Assembly: GCF_000756665.1 (NCBI RefSeq) | Contig: NZ_ARXV01000008.1 | Coordinates: forward strand, 62,001-126,000 | Length of the DNA: 64,000 nt | Direction of reading: 5' to 3' | Source of the DNA: Alcanivorax nanhaiticus | GTDB taxonomy: Bacteria; Pseudomonadota; Gammaproteobacteria; Pseudomonadales; Alcanivoracaceae | Shown here: in pieces, positions 46,553 to 55,116 of the stretch | Position numbering within the stretch: the first letter of the stretch is position 1 | Layout: every line of letters begins with the position of its first letter | Notes under the pieces: generated by a model | What the model was told of the DNA's origin: nothing | Databases searched by the model: none | What the model saw: the letters and a program-made list of their open reading frames with translations, nothing else | Made by a program: the position numbers and the translations under genes

Positions 46553-46586
46553 TGTCGCCTTCCCGGAATACTCCGAGAAGACGACA
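46553..46586 (-). terminator. Hairpin between flp and tadV
   Basis: TGTCG and CGACA close an imperfect stem that continues inward through CCTTC and GAAG pairs. It lies just after the flp stop with no T tract, so it may act as a partial terminator or a stability hairpin that keeps the abundant pilin mRNA apart from the machinery genes. Confidence 0.35.
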
Positions 46587-46599
46587 AGCAGTTCATTGA

Positions 46600-46803
46600 T
46601 CAGCCACCGCCACCAGCTGCCGGCGCTTCAGGCGCATTGTCTTGCAGCGTAGTGCCGACAGTCTCAAACGCGGTATTGGTTTCTTCCCCAATCACCACAA
46701 CCGCAGCAATGGCCACCACTGCAATCAACGCAACCATGATGGCGTATTCCACCATGGTGGCCCCCTCTTCTTCTCTCAGGAAACGAGTAATCAAGCTCTT
46801 CAT
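46600..46803 (-). CDS. flp: Flp type IVb major pilin
   Basis: The start is the ATG at 46803 behind GGAGGA (67 residues). The leader MKSLITRFLREEEG ends at Gly14; cleavage would leave ATMVEYAIMVALIAV with Glu at +5 and Tyr at +6, the Flp pilin signature. A short hydrophilic tail ends in Ala/Pro/Gly. It is the first gene of a 13-gene operon that includes its peptidase, secretin, platform and ATPase. No second pilin gene is present. Confidence 0.95.
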   Translation of the reverse strand: MKSLITRFLREEEGATMVEYAIMVALIAVVAIAAVVVIGEETNTAFETVGTTLQDNAPEAPAAGGGG

Positions 46804-46883
46804 GATCTGTCCTCCAGACACTGTTTTCTCCATGATGACCGCACTGTAAAAATGTCGGTCTTTGCAAACCGTATCACACAAAC

Positions 46884-47557
46884 AATGCGAACAAACCCAT
46901 CATCACCTGAAGGAATTTTGTTAGAAACAACTTTGATGTTTCGGAAATTATTTTTTCTGTAACACGCTAATTATCTTTTCGGCTATTAACCAAAATGACT
47001 AATTTTGTTTTCTATAAAAAACAACATGTTGCGCATACACCAAATAAGGTATCCACAACCAGGTCAGCATCAACCCACTGATAAAAAAGGTTTTTTTAAA
47101 CCTGTAACAAACCCGACCAGTTCCCCGGTATTTTGGTATCTATCCAACATGAAACTCGATAAGAATTTAGTTCAAAAATTTTTTATATATAAAAAAAATC
47201 TTAAAACCTCACCCTCCTAACAAATAAAATGCCCATCAAAAGCCACGGACACTTTCAGAACCCGGCAAGAAAAATCATTATTAAAAATGAACGGCATTCT
47301 ATTTTATCTTTTAATAAAAAGAGCAGGATCCGGAGGCGGTTAAAATGAATCGAATTCAATCCTTAAAATCGATTCTCTGGTTAGCAATATAGAAAATGAA
47401 TGCGCATGCCCCTCAAGCAGCCTTACTCGCCGGCATTGTCTAACAACCACTTATCCTTTAATTGGCGCCGCCTATCCATAGCGTATACATTATAGATATC
47501 TGTCACCCGGGCCTTGGGGGCTAACATGGGGACAATAAATGTGACAGGGATCACAAT
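46884..47557. promoter_or_regulatory. AT-rich spacer between flp and the EndA-like gene
   Basis: This divergent spacer is markedly AT-rich between about 46,900 and 47,400, with long A and T runs around 47,170-47,210, unlike the rest of the window. It must hold the tad operon promoter, which I cannot place. For the plus strand, TTGGCG (47462-47467), 16 bp and TATACA (47484-47489) form a usable sigma-70 promoter. No gene is convincing inside. Such AT-rich stretches are typical binding sites for H-NS/MvaT-type silencers. Confidence 0.45.
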
Positions 47558-48193
47558 ATGCACAGAGTTTCACTGGGCCTTTCGGCTATTTTTCTGCTGA
47601 TTGGAACCAGCTTCGCTGACAGTGCGGACGACCTCTTTCTCCAGCAGCTGTATCCGGAAGGTGGCAAGACGCTGTACTGCCAGGAGCCTTTCCACAAAGA
47701 CAGTCGCGTGTCCGTAGAAGAAATCTATGATGAACGTCGTCTGGCAAAACACTTTGGTTGCCGAAGCGGTCGGTTGTGCCGTGGCAACAAGGATTTCACC
47801 GAGATTCAGCAAGACCGGCATACCCGGTTCCCTGTCACCACCAAGGCAGAGCTGGTCCGCCGCCGTACCCTGTTTGGCGATCTACCCGCCAACCTTACCG
47901 CCGATACCGAATGTGGCTACAAACAATCTTTCCAGGTTTTTGAGCCCCCAAAGCACGCCAAAGGCGATATTGCCCGAGCCATGCTTTACCTTTACGACCG
48001 CTACGACCTGCCACTGATTGGCACCCTTGAAATGTATCAACGCTGGAATCGTGAAGATCCGGTGGATGACGAAGAAAAGCGCAGAAACAATGAAATTGAG
48101 CGTTTTCAGGGGAATCGCAACCCATTTATTGATGATCCAGGCAAGGCGGACAATCTGAAGGGCTCCTCACCCTTGAACATGCAGTTTCCGTAA
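47558..48193 (+). CDS. EndA-like (endonuclease I family) protein with altered active site
   Basis: A 211-residue secreted protein: signal peptide to about residue 20, then the endonuclease I scaffold, seen best in AKGDIARAMLYLYDRYDLPL and ERFQGNRNPFIDDP, with paired cysteines. By ungapped comparison with E. coli EndA from memory, the SRVxWEH motif reads SRVSVEE (49-55), replacing the general-base His, and MHN reads RHT (87-89), replacing the metal-binding Asn. It may therefore be inactive as a nuclease or use another centre. It is divergent from the tad operon. Confidence 0.78.
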   Translation: MHRVSLGLSAIFLLIGTSFADSADDLFLQQLYPEGGKTLYCQEPFHKDSRVSVEEIYDERRLAKHFGCRSGRLCRGNKDFTEIQQDRHTRFPVTTKAELVRRRTLFGDLPANLTADTECGYKQSFQVFEPPKHAKGDIARAMLYLYDRYDLPLIGTLEMYQRWNREDPVDDEEKRRNNEIERFQGNRNPFIDDPGKADNLKGSSPLNMQFP

Positions 48194-48250
48194 AACGCAG
48201 CTACTGTGTCTGCACACCAATACGGGCAGCCCCAAAAGGTTCTTTGCGGG

Positions 48251-48452
48251 TTCGCGGGCAGGAAGCCTGCTCCAGTCTGCAGCGAAAAGGCTGCCACGCG
48301 AAAACCTGAAGCGCCTCCTGGCCACCATGCTCGCCCTGACTATACCGGCCAACCATGATTGAAGCGCTGTTTCGCGGTCGAACGCCCGCTCCCACAGGGG
48401 GGTAGCCTTCTGGCGTGCGTGCCGCTTTTGTGGGAGCGGCGGTTCCGCCGCG
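48251..48452. repeat. Three REP-like hairpins
   Basis: Inverted-orientation copies at 48251-48273 (TTCGCGGGCAGG...) and 48371-48397 (ends GCTCCCACAG), and a forward copy at 48430-48452 (TGTGGGAGCGGCGG...). The last two face each other 32 bp apart as in BIME pairs. They fill most of the 374-bp gap between the convergent EndA-like and acyl-CoA dehydrogenase genes. Confidence 0.65.
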
Positions 48453-48493
48453 ATGCGCCGAGCCAGGATTGAAACGCTAACCGGTGATGAAGC

Positions 48494-48527
48494 AAAAAAA
48501 AACCGCACCCCCAGGGTGCGGTTTTTT
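48494..48527. terminator. Bidirectional intrinsic terminator
   Basis: AACCGCACC and GGTGCGGTT form a 9-bp stem with a 4-base loop, flanked by nine A residues on the left and six T residues on the right. It serves both the EndA-like gene and the convergent acyl-CoA dehydrogenase. Confidence 0.88.
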
Positions 48528-48531
48528 GGCT

Positions 48532-48559
48532 GGCAGCGTGTTGCGTGCTGCATGAAGCG
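48532..48559. repeat. Single-arm heptamer repeat next to the acyl-CoA dehydrogenase stop
   Basis: Four 7-bp units, for example TGTTGCG then TGCTGCA, lie between the terminator and the dehydrogenase stop at 48568. Inverted, the units read CGCTTCA and TGCAGCA, like those inside surA. No partner arm is visible. Confidence 0.55.
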
Positions 48560-48567
48560 TCGACTTA

Positions 48568-50343
48568 TCAGAACAAGTCTGCGTCCAGCTCCATCAGGGT
48601 TGCCGCACCGCCTTTCAGCTGCGCCAGCAAGGCCTGGGCCTTGGGCAAGAAACGCTGGAAGTAGTACTGCCCGGTGATGCGCTTGGCCTTGGCGAAGTCA
48701 TCATCACGACCATCGGTGGCCGCCAGCATCTGCGCCCACAACCAGGCGTAGAGGGCATAACCGAAGATATCCAGATATTCCACGGCACCAGCGTTGATGG
48801 CATCCGGGTTTTCACCCGTCTGAGCCAGCAGTTCAGCCGTCGCGTCCTTGAGCAGGCTCAGGGCGGCTTTCACCGGCTCCAGAATGTCAGCAAGCTGTGG
48901 ATTGCCGGCATTGGCGTCCAGCCAGGCGTGGGCATCTGCCAGGAAGGCATCGACAGACTTGCCGCCGTTACGTGCCACTTTACGACCCGCCAGATCCAGC
49001 GCCTGGATACCGTTGGTGCCTTCGTAGATCTGCGAAATACGGCAGTCACGAACGAACTGCTCCATGCCCCACTCACGGATATAACCATGACCACCAAAGA
49101 CCTGCTGGCCGGTGATGGTGGTTTCCAGACCGCGATCAGTGAAGAACGCCTTGGCAATCGGTGTCAGCAGAGCCACACGATCTTCTGCTTTCTTCTTCAC
49201 ATCAGCATCTTCGCTGAACTTTGCGGCATCCAGCTGCATGCCCACATAAGCGGCCAGGGCACGCCCACCCTCATTGATGGCACGCATATTCATCAGCATA
49301 CGACGCACATCGCCGTGAACGATGATGGGATCTGCGGAACCTTCCGGGTTTTTGGCACCAGTGGCGCTGCGGCCCTGCAGACGCTCGCGGGCATAGTCCA
49401 CCGCACTCTGGTAGCTCACTTCACCCAAACCCAGGCCCTGCAGGCCGATGGACAGGCGCTCATAGTTCATCATGGTGAACATGCAAGCCAGGCCCTGATT
49501 CGGTTCACCGATGATCCAGCCCTTGGCATTATCGAAGTTCATCACACAGGTGGCAGATCCCTTGATGCCCATCTTGTGTTCGATGGAGCCACAGGTCGCG
49601 CCGTTACGCTCACCCGGGTTGTTGTCCGCATCCGGGAGGAATTTGGGGACCAGGAACAAGGAGATGCCCTTGGAGCCTTCCGGTGCACCCGGCAGCTTGG
49701 CCAGCACCAGATGGATATGGTTACTGGTCATGTCGTGCTCGCCACCCGTAATGAAGATCTTGGTGCCGGAAATGCTGTAGGAGCCATCATCATTCGGCTC
49801 AGCCTTGGTACGACCAATACCCAGATCAGTACCGGAGTGCGGCTCGGTCAGACACATGGTGCCGGCCCACTCGCCGCTGTACAGCTTGGGCAGATACTGC
49901 GCTTTCAGCTCTTCGGACGCGTGTGCATCAATCGCCAGGCACGCACCGCTGGTGAGCGCCGGGTACAGCGCAAAGGAGGAGTTGGCGCTGTGCATCATTT
50001 CTTCGAACAGTACGGCAAGGGATTTCGGCATACCCTGGCCGCCGAATTCCGGGTTACCGGAGAAGGCAGTCCAGCCATTTTCGGCGAAGGTCTTGAAGGC
50101 TTCCTTGAAACCATCTGGCGTAGTCACGTCGCCATCGTTCCAGCTACAGCCCTGCTCGTCACCGTTACGGTTGAGAGGGAACAGCAGTCCTTCCGTCATC
50201 TTGCCAGCTTCTTCCAGAATGGCATCAGACAGGTCGCGGGTTACCTCGGCGGTAGCAGGCATAGTGGCCCACTGCTCGTCCGCTTTGAACACATCGTTGA
50301 GAACAAAACGCATGTCCTCGAGGGGCGCTTTATAGATCGCCAT
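48568..50343 (-). CDS. Acyl-CoA dehydrogenase (about 590 residues, FadE-like)
   Basis: The ATG at 50343 behind GGGAGATG gives 591 residues, the size of the longer acyl-CoA dehydrogenases with an extra C-terminal domain. Family segments: TMCLTEPHSGTDLG, EHKMGIKGSATCVMNFD, QVFGGHGYIREWGMEQFVRDCRI and QIYEGTNGIQALDL. It catalyses the FAD-dependent first step of fatty acyl-CoA beta-oxidation. A paralogue lies at 52837-54633 with the same strand and layout. The genes between the two are unrelated to beta-oxidation. Confidence 0.93.
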   Translation of the reverse strand: MAIYKAPLEDMRFVLNDVFKADEQWATMPATAEVTRDLSDAILEEAGKMTEGLLFPLNRNGDEQGCSWNDGDVTTPDGFKEAFKTFAENGWTAFSGNPEFGGQGMPKSLAVLFEEMMHSANSSFALYPALTSGACLAIDAHASEELKAQYLPKLYSGEWAGTMCLTEPHSGTDLGIGRTKAEPNDDGSYSISGTKIFITGGEHDMTSNHIHLVLAKLPGAPEGSKGISLFLVPKFLPDADNNPGERNGATCGSIEHKMGIKGSATCVMNFDNAKGWIIGEPNQGLACMFTMMNYERLSIGLQGLGLGEVSYQSAVDYARERLQGRSATGAKNPEGSADPIIVHGDVRRMLMNMRAINEGGRALAAYVGMQLDAAKFSEDADVKKKAEDRVALLTPIAKAFFTDRGLETTITGQQVFGGHGYIREWGMEQFVRDCRISQIYEGTNGIQALDLAGRKVARNGGKSVDAFLADAHAWLDANAGNPQLADILEPVKAALSLLKDATAELLAQTGENPDAINAGAVEYLDIFGYALYAWLWAQMLAATDGRDDDFAKAKRITGQYYFQRFLPKAQALLAQLKGGAATLMELDADLF

Positions 50344-50471
50344 TTGCACATCTCCCGTAAATTGGCAGGGCGCAAATTTTAGGCAGCAAGTGCCTGTCAA
50401 TACAGGGTTATTTGTGACTCACCGTTCATGCCAGGATTGGCAACGCCGGGCCACAGCCACTGACCGAAAAG

Positions 50472-50861
50472 TCACGCCTGAGGTTTATCGACCAGGGGTT
50501 TGACCGGCTCAGGACGATTCCAGAGCCACAAGAGTGTCACACAGAGCATCAAGGGAACGGCAATCTTTACGGCCGTAGGCGCCCCCGACAACGTAATGAT
50601 GGTGATACTGATCAGCATCATGGTGGATGCCGCACACTTGGCACGGCGAGAGATTGCGCGATGCTGCCGCCATTGCACAATCGGCTCCCCATAACGGGGG
50701 TGCTCAAGCAGCCACTGTTCCAGGGCAGGCCAGCCGCGGGTTCCGGCCCAGGCCGCCACCAGCAGGAACGGTACCGTCGGCAGGCCAGGCACCACCACAC
50801 CAACCATGCCGATGGCCACAAAGCAGATTGCCAGAAAACGCCAGCACAGTGTCCTTACCAT
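50472..50861 (-). CDS. YbaN family membrane protein (DUF454)
   Basis: The ATG at 50861 (MVRTLCWRFLAICFVAIG) gives 129 residues with GGAGAG upstream. The opening ICFVAIGMVGVVVPGLPTVPFLLVAAW is diagnostic of DUF454; three membrane segments are predicted and HPRYGEPIVQWRQHRAISRRAK is the conserved cytoplasmic loop. The function is unknown. Confidence 0.9.
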   Translation of the reverse strand: MVRTLCWRFLAICFVAIGMVGVVVPGLPTVPFLLVAAWAGTRGWPALEQWLLEHPRYGEPIVQWRQHRAISRRAKCAASTMMLISITIITLSGAPTAVKIAVPLMLCVTLLWLWNRPEPVKPLVDKPQA

Positions 50862-51183
50862 GGCCCAGCTCTCCAAGGCCCCGGCTACCCGGAGCCCCTG
50901 TAAATGCATGAAGATTCAGTATGCGACCAGCAACGCACACAGGCAAAGGCAACATAAACGGCGAATAGTGACCTTCCGTCGTAAAACCGCTTCCGGAACC
51001 GCACCTGACCGTCGCAACCAGTGACTCCTAGAGGTATATCGCAGGAGCCTCGCTTGAGAGGCGAATCCAGGCCTCCGAATGAACGCCGGAAGCCGGTTCG
51101 CGGCTCAAGCGCCGCTCCTACAGCACCCTGCAAGCTTAAGTGCCCTCTCCCGGAGGGCCTCAGGACAAAGGCTGGGCCACCTC
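50862..51183. repeat. Gene-free spacer with an inverted REP-like pair
   Basis: GCAGGAGCC...GCGAATCC (51041-51068) and the inverted GGTTCGCGGC...CTCCTACAG (51095-51123) form a BIME-like pair with a 26-bp centre. The remaining 180 bp show no gene, promoter or terminator that I can support. Confidence 0.6.
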
Positions 51184-52659
51184 TTACTGCATCGGCATGG
51201 ATGCCAGCGGATCCGCCTGCTGAGTCTCATCTTCCTCCGGCCCAAGCAGCTCCATTCGACGTTTGACCTCATCCACTGTCACTGTTTGGCCATTCAGCTG
51301 CAGCAGGTCGCCACTGGAACGGAAGGAGCTTCGCCAACTGCTGTCACTGCGAACCACCAAACCGGCACTTTCCAGCTCCTGCAGCTTGACCACAAAGGGA
51401 GGAGGCACAAGGGATTGATCCACATCCACTCGCAGGTAGAGATCCAGCAGGCCTTTCAGCTGCTCTTCATCCAGCATGGTGAGCGCCTCAAAGGACGCAT
51501 TCTTGCCATCCACCCCCAGATAGCGAGTCTTGCTATCCAAGGTCAGTTGCCGCTTGCCAGCGTTATCCACCAACAGCTGCATGTTCACATTACTGCTACC
51601 CGGCTTGAGCAGCTGTTCGCTGGCAACCTGCATCATCTGGCTAACCAGTGACTGCAGCTCCTGCACCTGTATGGCCCTATCCTGTTCATCGCCAGACAAA
51701 CCATCGATCATCATGGAGGTTTGCCACGAGTTCAGTTCCTGATTGAGCTGATTGATCCTGATCAAGGCAGCCTTGTCCAACCCTTCGATAGCCAGCCCGA
51801 GATAGGCGCTATCCATAGGGATCGGCACCATGGGACCGGTAATGTTGTCGGCCCAGAGCCCGCTCTTGCTTCTCAGGCTACCCCCGTTATCCTCACTGCT
51901 GGCCTGCAGAATCATGTCGAAGCCCAGCATCGGCACGCCCATCTGACTAAAGCTCAGCCCCTTGCCATGAAGATTGGTGTTGGTCAGAGGCAGGTGTTCA
52001 TCCAGCATCGCCACCACATCTATGCTGCCGGTCAGGGAAGGCACACTGAAACCACCACTGGGCGATACCACTTCCAGCCCCTTGACGGTCAGATAGCCAT
52101 TGACCGGATAACCGCTGAGATCAGGGCGAAACACATCCAGCTGGAACTGTTCGAGTACCACTTTGCCCTGAGGGGCATCCAGCGCCACCGGTGGAATCAG
52201 GACCGTGGCCGAAACACTGCCATCAAACCCGTAGAAGCTGGAACCTTCCAATGGCGCGCGTCCCTGGAAAAGCTGCTGGATTACGGGAGCCAGCTCAGGC
52301 GGTAGCGCTGAGACATCCAGGGCATCTTCCGTGGCCGCCAACCCGACAAACACCCCCTGCTCGGAAAGCCCGATGGGGCCATGGTGGATCGTGCTGACGA
52401 AACACAGCTTGTTGCTCAGGTCGATGCCCTTGCCCAGTTCCGCCAGTTCACCCTGCACCACAACACAGGACCGCACCTGCGCCGAGAACAATCCGCGCTC
52501 ATAGTGATTCACGACCAGTGTCAGGTCATCCCGGCCAGGCAGCAGCTCGACTTTCGCTACTTCTGTGCGCAGCAGAGTCTCTACCTGTGAGCCAACATAC
52601 CAGGTCGCGCCGAGCCAACCGGCCACCAGCACCAACGCCAGTGCAATCAATGCCTTCAT
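51184..52659 (-). CDS. YdgA-like protein (DUF945)
   Basis: The ATG at 52659 (MKALIALALVLVAGWLGATWYVG) gives 491 residues. One N-terminal membrane anchor is followed by a large periplasmic domain: VNHYERGLFSAQVRSCVVV and, later, SKTRYLGVDGKN fit the DUF945/YdgA family, which looks like a relative of AsmA-type envelope proteins. The function is unknown. It lies alone between the DUF454 gene and the second acyl-CoA dehydrogenase terminator. Confidence 0.82.
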   Translation of the reverse strand: MKALIALALVLVAGWLGATWYVGSQVETLLRTEVAKVELLPGRDDLTLVVNHYERGLFSAQVRSCVVVQGELAELGKGIDLSNKLCFVSTIHHGPIGLSEQGVFVGLAATEDALDVSALPPELAPVIQQLFQGRAPLEGSSFYGFDGSVSATVLIPPVALDAPQGKVVLEQFQLDVFRPDLSGYPVNGYLTVKGLEVVSPSGGFSVPSLTGSIDVVAMLDEHLPLTNTNLHGKGLSFSQMGVPMLGFDMILQASSEDNGGSLRSKSGLWADNITGPMVPIPMDSAYLGLAIEGLDKAALIRINQLNQELNSWQTSMMIDGLSGDEQDRAIQVQELQSLVSQMMQVASEQLLKPGSSNVNMQLLVDNAGKRQLTLDSKTRYLGVDGKNASFEALTMLDEEQLKGLLDLYLRVDVDQSLVPPPFVVKLQELESAGLVVRSDSSWRSSFRSSGDLLQLNGQTVTVDEVKRRMELLGPEEDETQQADPLASMPMQ

Positions 52660-52785
52660 GGGTAATTCCCCCCTCATCCCTGTACCCGTTTTTTATTGCG
52701 CGCCACTATAACTGAATTATTGGCATATGGCCTTTCGCCATCAGGCTCATTCTGTTGGCACTCCCCCAACCCAACGCACAGCCAC

Positions 52786-52815
52786 AAAAAAGCCCACCAT
52801 GAAGGTGGGCTTTTT
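52786..52815 (-). terminator. Terminator of the second acyl-CoA dehydrogenase
   Basis: AGCCCACC and GGTGGGCT form an 8-bp stem with a 5-base loop; A residues precede and T residues follow, so it can work on both strands. On the minus strand it lies about 22 bp after the dehydrogenase stop. Confidence 0.88.
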
Positions 52816-52836
52816 CTGGTCTCAGACCGGGATCAA

Positions 52837-54633
52837 TCAGAATGCGAAGTGTTCGGCATCCAGATCCATCATGCAGTCCAAACCGCCTTCAATGGAACCC
52901 TTGTGACCGGCAGTACGCGGCAGGATTCGCTTGAAGTAGAAACGGGCAGTGCTGATCTTGGCCTTGTAGAAGTCCTCATCACCCGCACCCGCTTCCAGCT
53001 TGGCGTGCGCTACAGACGCCATACGCGCCCACAGGTAGGCCAGGGTCACATAACCGGAGTACATCAGGTAATCCACGGACGCAGCACCCACGTAATCCGG
53101 ATTCTGCATGGCCTGCATACCGATGGCCTGGGTCAGTTCGCCCCACTCCTTGTTGTAGGCAGCCAGCGGCTCCAGGAATTCCTTCAGGTCGGCATTGTCT
53201 GCATTGCTTTCACAGAACTTGTGCACGATCTTGGTGAAGTTACGCAGGGCCTGGCCCTGGGTCATCATCACCTTGCGGCCCAGCAGGTCGAGAGCCTGAA
53301 TGCCGGTGGTGCCTTCGTACAGGGTGGAGATACGCGCATCACGCACGTTCTGCTCCATGCCCCACTCACGGATAAAGCCGTGACCACCGTAGATCTGCAC
53401 ACCGTGGTTGGCTGCTTCCAGACCCGCTTCCGTTACAAATGCCTTGGCAATCGGGGTCAGCAACGCCATCAGGTCATCAGCTTCCTTGCGAGCCGCTTCG
53501 TCTTTCTCCAGCTTCACCTTGTCACCCAGCTGGGAACACAGGTAAACCAGCGCACGACCGCCTTCAGCAAAGGCTTTGGAGGTCAGCAGCATGCGACGCA
53601 CGTCCGGATGAACAATGATCGGATCCGCCGGGCCTTCCGGGTTCTTTGGACCGGACAGGCTGCGCATGGCCAGACGCTCTTTGGCGTAGCTCAGACCACC
53701 CTGGAAACCCAGCTCGGCATGGGCAACGCCCTGAATGGCGGTACCCAGACGGGCGAAGTTCATGAAGGTGAACATGCAGTTCAGACCTTTGTTCTCCGGG
53801 CCGATCAGGAAACCTTTGGCACCATCGAAGTTCATCACGCAGGTCGCGGATGCCTTGATGCCCATCTTGTGCTCGATGGAACCACAGGTCACCGCGTTAC
53901 GCTCGCCCACACCACCGTTGCCGTCAGTCAGGAACTTGGGAACGATGAACAGGGAAATACCCTTGGTGCCGGCAGGCGCGCCCGGCAGACGGGCGAGAAC
54001 GATGTGGATGATGTTCTCGGCCATGTCGTGCTCACCGGCAGAGATGAAGATCTTGGTGCCGGTGATGTTGTAGGAACCGTCCGCGTTAGGCTCGGCCTTG
54101 GACTTGAGGATGCCCAGGTCAGAACCACAGTGCGGCTCGGTCAGACACATGGTGCCAGTCCACTCACCGCTGATCAGCTTGGGCAGGTAGGCCTGCTTCT
54201 GCTCGTCGGTGCCGTGCTCTTCCACGGTCGCGATGGCGCCGTGAGACAGGCCCGGATACATGCTCCAGGACCAGTTGGCGGTACCCGTCATTTCGGAGAT
54301 AGCAATACCGGCAGAACCTGGCAGGCCCTGGCCGCCGAATTCCACATCGCCACCCATGGCTGGCCAACCGCCTTCCACGTACTTGGCGTAAGCTTCCTTG
54401 AAGCCTTTCGGAGTCGTCACCACGCCGTCTTCGAAGCCACAGCCTTCCTCATCACCTGAACGGTTCAGTGGGGCCAGCTCGTTTTCGGAGAACTTGGCGC
54501 CTTCTTCCAGGAAAGCATTCAGCAGTTCACTGTTGATGTCTTCCAGACCCAGGCTTGCATAGTGGCCATCCAGGTCCAGGACTTCATTCAGTACGAAGCG
54601 CATGTCGCGCAGGGGAGCCTTGTAATCCGGCAT
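52837..54633 (-). CDS. Acyl-CoA dehydrogenase (598 residues, FadE-like)
   Basis: A close relative of the gene at 48568: same opening (YKAPLRDMRFVLNEV), TMCLTEPHCGSDLG, EHKMGIKASATCVMNFDGA, QIYGGHGFIREWGMEQNVRDARI and TLYEGTTGIQALDL. It oxidises fatty acyl-CoA to enoyl-CoA. The start at 54633 has TTAGGGAG upstream. Two overlapping PsrA-type palindromes lie 120-150 bp upstream, so fatty-acid-responsive repression is likely. Having two such genes fits an alkane- or lipid-degrading lifestyle. Confidence 0.94.
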   Translation of the reverse strand: MPDYKAPLRDMRFVLNEVLDLDGHYASLGLEDINSELLNAFLEEGAKFSENELAPLNRSGDEEGCGFEDGVVTTPKGFKEAYAKYVEGGWPAMGGDVEFGGQGLPGSAGIAISEMTGTANWSWSMYPGLSHGAIATVEEHGTDEQKQAYLPKLISGEWTGTMCLTEPHCGSDLGILKSKAEPNADGSYNITGTKIFISAGEHDMAENIIHIVLARLPGAPAGTKGISLFIVPKFLTDGNGGVGERNAVTCGSIEHKMGIKASATCVMNFDGAKGFLIGPENKGLNCMFTFMNFARLGTAIQGVAHAELGFQGGLSYAKERLAMRSLSGPKNPEGPADPIIVHPDVRRMLLTSKAFAEGGRALVYLCSQLGDKVKLEKDEAARKEADDLMALLTPIAKAFVTEAGLEAANHGVQIYGGHGFIREWGMEQNVRDARISTLYEGTTGIQALDLLGRKVMMTQGQALRNFTKIVHKFCESNADNADLKEFLEPLAAYNKEWGELTQAIGMQAMQNPDYVGAASVDYLMYSGYVTLAYLWARMASVAHAKLEAGAGDEDFYKAKISTARFYFKRILPRTAGHKGSIEGGLDCMMDLDAEHFAF

Positions 54634-54753
54634 CTCAAATCTCCCTAATCAAAAGAGTGAAAATGCGGCGGGCCACGGGCGCGCCGGTCATTGGGACGCT
54701 AATCTTAGGTCAGCGTTCCGGCACGCCTCCAGTGCTATTTGTGACCCGCAAGT

Positions 54754-54780
54754 CAAACAAGCGTTTGAAACTACCGTTTG
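54754..54780. promoter_or_regulatory. Two tandem PsrA-type operator palindromes
   Basis: CAAAC-AAGC-GTTTG at 54754-54767 and GAAAC-TACC-GTTTG at 54767-54780 share one base and are spaced 13 bp apart. Both fit the pattern G/C-AAAC-N(2-4)-GTTT-G/C reported for PsrA, the TetR-family regulator of beta-oxidation in Pseudomonas. They lie upstream of the dehydrogenase at 54633 and of the divergent Trm112-like gene. On the minus strand a TTGACT overlaps the first box. Confidence 0.6.
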
Positions 54781-54903
54781 CACCACAAACCCTATGATTT
54801 ATCTGGCCTTTCTTAAAATTTCGCAAAATTAAACAGGCTGTTTATCACTTCACCGTTTCATCGCTTATCACTGCTATACTCCGGCCCAGTTGATGAAGGA
54901 ATC

Positions 54904-55098
54904 ATGAATATGCTCGACCCCAATTTGCTCGATATCCTGGTTTGCCCCGTCAGCAAGGCACCACTGATCTACGATGAGAAGCAGGCAGAGCTGAAATGCA
55001 AGGCCAGCGGCCTGGCCTACCCGGTACGCGATGGCATTCCTGTCATGCTGGAAGAACAGGCCCGCGCACTAAGTGACGAAGAGATCAGCAACCTCTAA
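54904..55098 (+). CDS. Trm112 family protein (YcaR-like)
   Basis: A 64-residue protein with [20 protein letters not shown] and [13 protein letters not shown], the Trm112/YcaR signature. The zinc-ribbon family keeps some Cys positions; here the first CP motif has one Cys (VCPVSKAP) and a second occurs in LKCKASG, so zinc binding is doubtful. In bacteria it often neighbours lpxK-kdsB; here it precedes pldA by 18 bp. A role as methyltransferase activator is only by analogy. Confidence 0.9.
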   Translation: MNMLDPNLLDILVCPVSKAPLIYDEKQAELKCKASGLAYPVRDGIPVMLEEQARALSDEEISNL

Positions 55099-55116
55099 CC
55101 GCAACGAGGAGCCTTC

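Noticed and set aside
35436..46803. Type II secretion or type IVa pilus locus
   Set aside because: The CpaF-type ATPase, two separate F-domain proteins, TadZ, CpaB/CpaC pair and Flp pilin define a Tad locus.
48928..50382. 484-codon plus-strand frame opposite the first acyl-CoA dehydrogenase
   Set aside because: Antisense shadow; the other strand encodes an intact enzyme with all motifs. The same holds for the 587-codon frame at 52696-54459.
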